From Terriglobia bacterium (GTDB taxonomy: Bacteria; Acidobacteriota; Terriglobia; UBA7540), in the NCBI GenBank assembly GCA_030049455.1, contig JASIKV010000302.1, forward strand, positions 1-6,054: 6,054 bases of DNA, written 5' to 3'. Below are positions 1-4,774 of this stretch, piece after piece. How positions within the stretch are numbered: position 1 is the first letter of the stretch; each line of letters begins with the position of its first letter. The notes under the pieces are model-generated. The model made no database searches, was not told where the DNA came from, and saw nothing but the letters and a program-made list of their open reading frames with translations. The position numbers and the translations under genes are program-made.

Positions 1-1
1 C

Positions 2-865
2 ATCTCACGCGGTTCGCATGTGATGGTGGTGGATGCGGACACCTATGCAATTGTGGGAGACATTCCGGGGACCGACGGAGTTCACGGCATTGCGCTGGCG
101 CCGGAATTCGGGCGCGGATTCGCCAGTGATGGCCGGTCGAATTCGGTAACCATCTTTGACCTTAAGACGTTCAATGTTCTGGGGACAGTGCCCACGGGGG
201 AGGGACCGGACGCGATTGTGTACGACTCTGCTTCCAAGCGCGTCTTTACATTGAACGGCCGCGCGGGTACAGCTACGGCGATCGACGCTGAAACCGGCAA
301 ACCGGCCGGAGACATCACCCTCGGCGGGCGGCCGGAATACGCCGCGGCGGACGGGCAGGGACACCTGTACAACAATCTGGAGGACAAGAGCGAGATTATT
401 CAGATCGATACCAAACAACTTACGGTCACCGCCCGCTGGCCGCTGGCGCCCTGCGAGAGTCCCTCGGGGCTGGCGATGGACGCAGAGCATCGGCGGCTTT
501 TTGCGGGATGCCATAACCAGGTGATGGCCGTCATGGACGCAGACACGGGCAAAGTGCTGGCTACGCCGCCGATCGGACAGGGCGTGGATGCCAACCGGTT
601 CGACCCGGGAACTCAGCTTGCCTTCAGTTCCAATGGTGATGGAACGCTGACCGTTGTGCACGAAGATTCGCCGGAGAAATTTACGCCCGTGGCCACTGTC
701 ACAACCCAACGAGGCGCGCGAACCATGGCTCTGGACGTGAAAACCCACAGGGTTTTTCTGGTCACTGCGGAGTTCGGACCGCCGCCGGCGCCTACTCCGG
801 ACCATCCCCGGCAGCGGCCGCCGATGGTTCCGGGGTCGTTTACGCTGCTGGTGTTTGGCCCTTGA
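2..865 (+). CDS. YVTN-family beta-propeller repeat protein, 5' end outside window
   Basis: This is the C-terminal 287 residues of a repeat protein whose frame is open to the left edge. A GTG at 20 could be read as a start, but the codons before it (ISRGSH) continue the same repeat pattern, so the true start and any signal peptide lie upstream. Blade-like units recur about every 40-45 residues, each with a 'V.V.D..T..V...I' strand pattern followed by 'G.P..A..D'; examples are MVVDADTYAIVGDIPG, VTIFDLKTFNVLGTVPTG and MAVMDADTGKVLATPPIG. Two cysteines (LAPCESP and FAGCHNQ) lie 19 residues apart and could pair if the protein is exported. The C-terminus has a proline-rich loop (FGPPPAPTPDHP) before a final strand. 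Such propellers are usually periplasmic or extracellular and serve as binding scaffolds; no catalytic residues can be assigned. It is not visibly linked in function to the next genes, which have their own promoter. Confidence 0.85.
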   Translation: MSRGSHVMVVDADTYAIVGDIPGTDGVHGIALAPEFGRGFASDGRSNSVTIFDLKTFNVLGTVPTGEGPDAIVYDSASKRVFTLNGRAGTATAIDAETGKPAGDITLGGRPEYAAADGQGHLYNNLEDKSEIIQIDTKQLTVTARWPLAPCESPSGLAMDAEHRRLFAGCHNQVMAVMDADTGKVLATPPIGQGVDANRFDPGTQLAFSSNGDGTLTVVHEDSPEKFTPVATVTTQRGARTMALDVKTHRVFLVTAEFGPPPAPTPDHPRQRPPMVPGSFTLLVFGP

Positions 866-948
866 CGACGAGGCAGCGGGCCAGCCGATTTTCTAAGGGT
901 TTCTAATGAAGGTATAAGCACCTGAGCGAAAGAATATGCACGCGCGCG

Positions 949-977
949 TTGACAATCCGCAAGGGCTGGGGTAATTT
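949..977 (+). promoter_or_regulatory. sigma70-type promoter for the rsbW-rsbV unit
   Basis: A perfect -35 hexamer TTGACA (949-954), a 17-base spacer and the -10 hexamer TAATTT (972-977; 4 of 6 to TATAAT, with the key first T, second A and last T kept). Transcription should begin near 983-986. This leaves a leader of about 25 bases before the ATG at 1011. It also makes the in-frame TTG at 990 an unlikely start, because it would lie only a few bases from the RNA 5' end. Confidence 0.7.
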
Positions 978-1010
978 CAACACTGGGATTTGCGATCCTT
1001 TCCGGACCCT

Positions 1011-1496
1011 ATGACTCCTGATAGCAGTGTCGTTGAGGTGACCCTCGAAAGCGACCTCAAGAATGTCGAGGTGGCCGAGGAAATTACCCGCCGCGTTGCC
1101 GGCACCGCCGGATTTGATGAGGACGAGCAGCAGCGCATCGAAATGGCCGTGCACGAGTCGATGATCAACGCCATCTGGCACGGCAATCAGAACGATGGCA
1201 GCAAAAGCGTCTGGTTGCAGTTCAAGATTCACAACGACCGGCTGGAGATTCGTGTTCGTGACCAAGGCCATGGTTTCGACCCGAGCCACATTCCCGATCC
1301 CCGCAACGACGAAAACCTTCTAAACGTTTCCGGGCGCGGGATCTTCCTGATTCGTACCTTCATGGACGAATTCCGGGTGGAAAACCTTAACGGCACGGGG
1401 ACGGAAGTGACCATGATCAAGCGCCTGAATTCCGGAATTCCGACAAAACAAGGAGGAACCGACCGTGAGCATGAAAGCCACAATACGACAAGTTGA
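1011..1496 (+). CDS. RsbW/SpoIIAB-like anti-sigma factor serine kinase (GHKL ATPase)
   Basis: A 161-residue HATPase_c_2 protein of the partner-switching type, which in this family binds a sigma factor or another target and phosphorylates a STAS-domain antagonist. All Bergerat-fold motifs are visible: N box E49-S-M-I-N53 within MAVHESMINAIWHGN, G1 box D84-Q-G-H-G88, and G2 box G108-R-G-I-F-L. A flexible ATP lid (about 91-107) lies between G1 and G2. Residues 5-30 (VVEVTLESDLKNVEVAEEIT) match the usual N-terminal strand and helix. The ATG start at 1011 fits the upstream promoter; an in-frame TTG at 990 would add seven residues. No Shine-Dalgarno sequence is evident. The last about 20 residues (GIPTKQGG onward) lie past the normal end of the fold, and the DNA there carries the ribosome site and first codons of the next gene. 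The 3' end overlaps the antagonist gene by 32 bases, so the pair is a translational unit. The target sigma factor is not in the window. Low-specificity RsbW-like regulator is a safe label. Confidence 0.9.
   Translation: MTPDSSVVEVTLESDLKNVEVAEEITRRVAGTAGFDEDEQQRIEMAVHESMINAIWHGNQNDGSKSVWLQFKIHNDRLEIRVRDQGHGFDPSHIPDPRNDENLLNVSGRGIFLIRTFMDEFRVENLNGTGTEVTMIKRLNSGIPTKQGGTDREHESHNTTS
1451..1456 (+). promoter_or_regulatory. Shine-Dalgarno site of the STAS gene, inside the kinase gene
   Basis: AGGAGG sits 8 bases before the GTG at 1465 and 14 bases before the ATG at 1471. The spacing favours GTG as the start and places initiation within the upstream reading frame. Confidence 0.8.
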
Positions 1497-1824
1497 TTCC
1501 GTAACGGTCGTCGATGTCAGTGGAAGAATCACGCTGGGGGAAGGTTGCACTCAGTTGCGAGAGTTGATTCGCGACCAGTTGAGCAAACAAAACAAGAACC
1601 TTCTGCTGAATCTTGCCGACGTCACTTACATCGACAGCTCAGGAATCGGTGAATTGGTTAGCGCCTTTACGGGTGTTTCGAAACAGGGTGGAGCTTTGAA
1701 GCTTCTGAATTTAACCAAGAAGGTTCACGACCTGTTGCAGATTACCAAGCTTTATACCGTCTTCGACGTTCATGAGGATGAAGCCAAGGCGATCGGCAGC
1801 TTCTCCAAAAGCGCCAGCGCCTGA
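1465..1824 (+). CDS. RsbV/SpoIIAA-like anti-sigma factor antagonist (STAS domain)
   Basis: A 119-residue single STAS-domain protein. In this family the unphosphorylated form binds the partner kinase and frees its target; phosphorylation of one serine breaks the contact. The hallmark D57-S-S-G60-I-G segment is intact. By alignment with SpoIIAA the second serine (S59) is the expected phosphosite. Order of elements: strands at 3-8 and 12-18 (VTVVDVSG), a helix at about 28-40, the strand LLLNLADVTYID (46-57), the helix after DSSG (60-73), strand ALKLLNL (77-83), and the C-terminal helix with LLQITKLYTVFDVHE (90-104). Length is normal for the family. The GTG start is chosen for its 8-base distance from AGGAGG. 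The gene overlaps the kinase gene by 32 bases, which supports a matched pair. No PP2C (RsbU/SpoIIE-like) phosphatase is seen nearby, so the dephosphorylating partner must be elsewhere. Confidence 0.93.
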   Translation: MSMKATIRQVDSVTVVDVSGRITLGEGCTQLRELIRDQLSKQNKNLLLNLADVTYIDSSGIGELVSAFTGVSKQGGALKLLNLTKKVHDLLQITKLYTVFDVHEDEAKAIGSFSKSASA

Positions 1825-1961
1825 TGGAACGCTTCGTCAACCTGCAATCCCAGGAGGCAAACGCGCGGCCAACTTCGCCGGCGGTTCGGCAGGGACTCGA
1901 TGCGCGCCGTTATCGCGTTCTTACTGAGGCGTGGCGCCAGATTTAGGGATTTTTGGCACAC
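1770..1961 (-). CDS. hypothetical small protein downstream of fliS (doubtful)
   Basis: A 63-codon frame starting at GTG (1961-1959). It has an unusually good ribosome site, GAGGAGGAGG, at 1975-1966, and begins 44 bases after the fliS stop on the same strand. The product would be basic in the first half (RRRS near residue 28) and could form an amphipathic helix near residues 40-60 (VDEAFHQALALLEKL). I recognise no family. fliT often follows fliS in other bacteria, but this product does not resemble FliT convincingly. Against it: its last 55 bases are antisense to the rsbV-like gene, and a competing plus-strand frame occupies the same DNA. The ribosome site is the main reason to keep it. Confidence 0.3.
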   Translation of the reverse strand: MCQKSLNLAPRLSKNAITARIESLPNRRRSWPRVCLLGLQVDEAFHQALALLEKLPIALASSS

Positions 1962-2005
1962 GCTGCCTCCTCCTCAACGGGTTCTTCAAAGCTTGCCCGC
2001 TTGAC

Positions 2006-2419
2006 TCAAATTCCATGCCGCAGAGCCTGCTCCTGCGTTGCGGGGGATTTTTCCCGCACTCCTTCCGCCTGGCTCCACGCTTCCCGAACGGTTGCGAGCT
2101 TTTCGATTAGGGATTGCAAAACCTCCGCCGAGTTTTCGATATTGGCTTTCATGATTTGCGCACGCGCATAAACATACAGCCGCTTCAGGTTGAGAGCCAC
2201 CTCGCCGCCGCGCTCGAAGTTCAGGGTACCCTCGAGCTGGGCAAGGATTGCCAGGGCGCGCTTGATGTGGCTGCATTTCCCCTGGATGTTGCGGCCTTCG
2301 GCGGCCTCAGCGGCGCGCTGCAGTGCGGCGATGGTCCCGTCGTAGAGCATGACCACCAAGCGCAAAGGCGGCGCGCCCTGGATGGAAAATTGACGATAGG
2401 CTTGGGCAGGGTTTGTCAT
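2006..2419 (-). CDS. fliS: Flagellin export chaperone FliS
   Basis: A 137-residue protein with the FliS signature near the N-terminus: AYRQFSIQGAPPLRLVVMLYDG (residues 7-28, split here as AYRQFSIQ and LRLVVMLYDG). It is followed by the expected all-helical core, including LNFERGGEVALNLKRLYVY and a last helix with LATVREAW. FliS is a cytosolic chaperone that binds the C-terminus of flagellin, stops early polymerisation and hands the subunit to the export gate; the client here is the flagellin encoded at 4775-5989. The start codon overlaps the fliD stop (ATGA, 2419-2416) and no Shine-Dalgarno sequence is visible, so translation is probably coupled to fliD. The last about 20 residues after REAW are polar and extend slightly beyond the core fold. 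Confidence 0.95.
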   Translation of the reverse strand: MTNPAQAYRQFSIQGAPPLRLVVMLYDGTIAALQRAAEAAEGRNIQGKCSHIKRALAILAQLEGTLNFERGGEVALNLKRLYVYARAQIMKANIENSAEVLQSLIEKLATVREAWSQAEGVREKSPATQEQALRHGI

Positions 2420-4251
2420 GTTGTCGAGTTGGGCGGATTCAAGGCATTCAGTTGGCTGTTGATTTGCGCGAGCGTTTCCGGCAGTTGCTCGAGCGTGGTG
2501 TTGATCGTGTCGTACTCCGCCGTCAGTTGTGTTTGCGTGTCTTGAAGTTGAGTTTGAAAATCGCTGATCTGGCTGTTCAGGTCGGAGATTTCCGAGGTGT
2601 TGCCGTTCATATCCACGTTCAGGGCGCCCGTTGTGGGGTCGGTCAGAGTGGTCAGGGTATTGGTGATGGTCGTGCCGACGCTCGTGGTACCCTGAAAAAG
2701 ATTTTGAACCGAGGAGAAATTGTTCTGCAAGGCGTCATTGAGCGTGGTGCTGTCCACGGTCAGAGTTCCATCATCCTGCATTTCAATTCCGATGGATTGA
2801 AGATTGACGAGGCCATTGTTCCCGGACATGGCGGAACTGAGCGCTCCCAACAACTGCTGCTGCACCAAATCCACGGTTGTATCTCCGGTCAAAGTTCCGG
2901 CCGCGCCCGTCGTGCTGTTGGATTGAATGTCGGAATTAATCGCCCCAATCAGGGTATTCCAACTGGAAACGAAATTGTTGATGTCGGTTGAGATGGGGCT
3001 CAGGTTGGGAGAAATCTGCAGCGTTACCGGCGTACTCGAGGTTCCTGATAAATCGAGCGTAACCCCCGGAATGGCATCCGAAACTGTGTTGCTGGAACTG
3101 TCGATGGCGATGCCGTCCACAGTCAGGGAAGCATCCGAGCCAGCGGTAGCGACGGTAAACTCCAGTCCCCCGCCGGAGGGAGGATTGCTGGGGTCATAGG
3201 TGGCGGCAAAGCCCATTCCGCCGCCGTCGGTGCCCGTTGTATCGTTGGAGATAGTGATCACCCCTGCGGATCCGGAGCTCTGCGGAATCAGCGCCAGGCG
3301 TGCGCCGTTGGAATCCGTGACCACGGAAGCGGAAACTCCCAGGTTCTGATTATTGATGTAATTGGCCAGCCCGGTCAGGGTGTTGGTGCCGTCTCCGCTA
3401 TCCACAGGAATAGTGACCGCGGCATTCGAGCCGACTTGAAGATCAAACGACCCGGTCGGAAGCGTGGCCGAGGCGGAACTGAAATCCCCGGAATAATCCG
3501 CCGAGGTCGTGTCGTTGGAGATGGTGATCTGGCCGGCCGCTCCTGAAGTCTGACTGACCAGCGCCAGACGCGACCCGGTGTTGTCGGTAATGACCGTGGC
3601 GGTGACTCCCAGGTCTTGATTGTTGATGTACGAAGCGAGTCCGGAGAGAGTGTTCGTGCCGTCCCCGCTGTCCACGGGAATGGTGACGGCAGCGCCTGAC
3701 CCGACCTGAATTTGAAATGATCCGGTAGGAAGGATGGCCGTTGATGAGGCAAAAGTGGCGGCGGTGTAATCCGTTGAGGTTGTGGCCAGACTGTTTACGG
3801 TGACGGTATGCGTTCCCTGGGCAGTACCATTGTCGGCCGTGGCGCTGACCACATTGTTGTTGGTGGAGCTGACGGTGACCGAGCCAAAATCCCCGGTGTA
3901 ATTCGTAAGGGCGTCAACGGTTGTCTGAAAATCGAGGATATCGTTTTGCAGGGTCTGCAGAGCCGTATTCTGGGAATTAAGGTTGGTCACATCCTGGTCC
4001 AAAGTCTCTTCCGGAGCCGCGTCAGCCTCCAGGATGGCGTCCACGGTTGCGGTCACATCAATGCCGCTGCCGGAGGTGTTGGTGGCGGAATTGAGGATGG
4101 CATTTACGGCATCGAGGATGGCGGCGTTGGTGCTCGAATTTGTGTTACTGCTGCTGGTCGTGCTGGTTTCGCCCAGGAGTTGCGCCAGTGTCTCGTTGGT
4201 GGCGCTGGTGCTCAGGCTGGACAGGAGCGAGCCGATGGAACTTGTACTCAT
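2416..4251 (-). CDS. fliD: Flagellar filament cap protein FliD (HAP2)
   Basis: A 611-residue cap protein that sits at the filament tip and helps exported flagellin fold into place. Residues 1-58 are a Ser/Thr/Asn-rich extension not found in typical FliD. The FliD N-terminal region begins near GSGIDVTATVDAIL (61-74) and runs as a coiled coil to about 118. Residues 157-247 and 248-337 are two tandem copies of a Flagellin_IN (hook IN) type module; both contain LPTGSF, IPVDSGDGTNTL and ISNDTT exactly 90 residues apart. The FliD C-terminal domain starts near LTVDGIAIDSSSNTV (376-390) and ends in a coiled coil (about 552-604, SEISDLNSQISDFQTQLQ). There are no lysines, no cysteines and only two arginines (R228, R318), against about 56 Asp/Glu. 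The ATG at 4251 has a good ribosome site (AAGGAGA, 4264-4258). A sigma28-type promoter lies just upstream, and fliS follows with an ATGA overlap. Confidence 0.96.
   Translation of the reverse strand: MSTSSIGSLLSSLSTSATNETLAQLLGETSTTSSSNTNSSTNAAILDAVNAILNSATNTSGSGIDVTATVDAILEADAAPEETLDQDVTNLNSQNTALQTLQNDILDFQTTVDALTNYTGDFGSVTVSSTNNNVVSATADNGTAQGTHTVTVNSLATTSTDYTAATFASSTAILPTGSFQIQVGSGAAVTIPVDSGDGTNTLSGLASYINNQDLGVTATVITDNTGSRLALVSQTSGAAGQITISNDTTSADYSGDFSSASATLPTGSFDLQVGSNAAVTIPVDSGDGTNTLTGLANYINNQNLGVSASVVTDSNGARLALIPQSSGSAGVITISNDTTGTDGGGMGFAATYDPSNPPSGGGLEFTVATAGSDASLTVDGIAIDSSSNTVSDAIPGVTLDLSGTSSTPVTLQISPNLSPISTDINNFVSSWNTLIGAINSDIQSNSTTGAAGTLTGDTTVDLVQQQLLGALSSAMSGNNGLVNLQSIGIEMQDDGTLTVDSTTLNDALQNNFSSVQNLFQGTTSVGTTITNTLTTLTDPTTGALNVDMNGNTSEISDLNSQISDFQTQLQDTQTQLTAEYDTINTTLEQLPETLAQINSQLNALNPPNSTT
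3241..3783 (-). repeat. Two tandem copies of a 90-residue module in fliD
   Basis: Copy 1 is 3783-3511 (residues 157-247) and copy 2 is 3510-3241 (residues 248-337). From LPTGSF onward the copies align without a gap at an offset of 90 codons; one residue differs in length before that. Protein identity is high, but many third codon positions differ between the DNA copies. This points to an old duplication kept by selection rather than a recent slippage event. Confidence 0.85.
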
Positions 4252-4257
4252 TTTACA

Positions 4258-4264
4258 TCTCCTT
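4258..4264 (-). promoter_or_regulatory. fliD ribosome binding site
   Basis: AAGGAGA on the minus strand, 6 bases before the ATG at 4251. It fixes the fliD start and so includes the Ser/Thr-rich N-terminal extension in the protein. Confidence 0.75.
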
Positions 4265-4312
4265 CATGCGCCAGGATGCATGGCTCGGGCATGAAACCAA
4301 CGGTCGGGAATA

Positions 4313-4339
4313 ATATCGGCAGAATCGGGATTTCCTTGA
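4313..4339 (-). promoter_or_regulatory. Candidate sigma28 (FliA) flagellar promoter for fliD-fliS
   Basis: Read on the minus strand, TCAAGGAA (4339-4332), 11 bases, then GCCGATAT (4320-4313). The sigma28 consensus is TAAAGTTT-N11-GCCGATAA, so the -10 element matches 7 of 8 and the spacing is exact; TCAA is a known variant of the -35 core. Initiation near 4305 would give a leader of about 55 bases before the fliD ATG. It lies in the flaG-fliD gap, where a late flagellar promoter would be expected. Confidence 0.72.
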
Positions 4340-4379
4340 GATTTGAAAGCGGGTGGGCCGCCAAACAGGGCATGGAAGC

Positions 4380-4703
4380 TTAGGATGTCACATCGAGGTT
4401 ATGAGAATCTTCTCCCTCGAGAGGAAGGTTCAGACTTTCGGCGATGGCACGAAGCGCTTCCGGCGGAATCTCGAATACCACGTCGCCCGTAGCCTTGTTC
4501 ACAAACTCGTAGTAGACCTGGTGCTGATCGTCAATCTGCAGGCTCGTACTGAGCTCGAAGGGTGAAGGAGCGGCGGGAGGCGTCGCTTGCTGGGGTGCTG
4601 ATGCTTGCGGATTAGCTGCTGGAGCGGGTGCGGAGGAATTGCTTCCCGTGGAAATAGCCGCGAGGCTTTGCGCCAGAATCGACTGGGCTGGGGAGATAGT
4701 CAT
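4380..4703 (-). CDS. flaG: FlaG family flagellar protein
   Basis: A 107-residue protein with the FlaG fold in its C-terminal half. Residues 50-92 contain ELSTSLQIDDQHQVYYEF, then VNKATGDVVFEIPPEALRAIAESL. The 'D..TG.V...IPPE..L...E.L' pattern, with IPPE at 79-82, is the family hallmark. Residues 1-20 could form a helix, and residues 22-48 are an Ala/Pro/Gln linker. FlaG proteins affect filament length in several bacteria, though their biochemical role is poorly defined. The place between flagellin and fliD is classical. The ATG at 4703 has only a weak ribosome site (AAAGGG two bases away). The gene starts 24 bases after a strong hairpin that follows flagellin, so it probably depends on readthrough of that hairpin. 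Confidence 0.88.
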   Translation of the reverse strand: MTISPAQSILAQSLAAISTGSNSSAPAPAANPQASAPQQATPPAAPSPFELSTSLQIDDQHQVYYEFVNKATGDVVFEIPPEALRAIAESLNLPLEGEDSHNLDVTS

Positions 4704-4727
4704 GGCCCTTTATCCCAAGAAAATTTT

Positions 4728-4751
4728 GGAGGGAGCCTGCGGGCTCCCTCC
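4728..4751 (-). terminator. Intercistronic hairpin / terminator after flagellin
   Basis: A perfect 10-bp GC-rich stem (GGAGGGAGCC at 4728-4737 with GGCTCCCTCC at 4742-4751) and a 4-base loop. On the minus strand the stem is followed by AAAATTTTCTT, a short and slightly displaced U stretch; the plus-strand side has no T run. It lies 23 bases past the flagellin stop. A partial terminator, or a 3' stabiliser of flagellin mRNA with some readthrough into flaG, fits best. Confidence 0.75.
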
Positions 4752-4774
4752 CTTCGAGAAATCCCCAGCTTCAA

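Noticed and set aside
5..805. A 266-codon minus-strand frame opposite the beta-propeller gene.
   Set aside because: Its product is rich in Arg, His and Ser with no domain pattern, while the plus-strand frame shows clear propeller repeats.
866..948. Possible terminator after the beta-propeller gene (GGC...GCC followed by GATTTTCT).
   Set aside because: The stem is only about three base pairs and the T run is short. I see nothing else supportable in this stretch.
990..1010. TTG at 990 as the start of the RsbW-like gene.
   Set aside because: It lies only a few bases from the predicted transcription start, has no ribosome site, and the family match begins after the ATG at 1011.
1427..1440. Perfect 14-base palindrome GAATTCCGGAATTC just before the STAS gene ribosome site.
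   Set aside because: It lies within coding sequence (LNSGI); as a hairpin it would have only a 5-bp AT-rich stem. Probably chance, though an operator cannot be excluded.
1953..1972. TGGCAC on the plus strand as a sigma54 element.
   Set aside because: The GG-to-GC spacing is wrong (8 instead of 10 bases) and no gene follows on that strand.
2413..2991. Long plus-strand frames opposite fliD and flagellin (for example 2413-2991, 3808-4383, 5045-5422).
   Set aside because: They are antisense shadows of strongly supported flagellar genes, with glycine/arginine-rich compositions typical of such frames and no ribosome sites of note.
4248..4373. A 41-codon minus-strand frame (MPCLAAHPLS...) ending in an ATGA overlap with the fliD start.
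   Set aside because: It has no ribosome site and contains the candidate sigma28 promoter and the fliD Shine-Dalgarno; the composition is proline-rich without a recognisable pattern. The ATGA overlap is probably chance.
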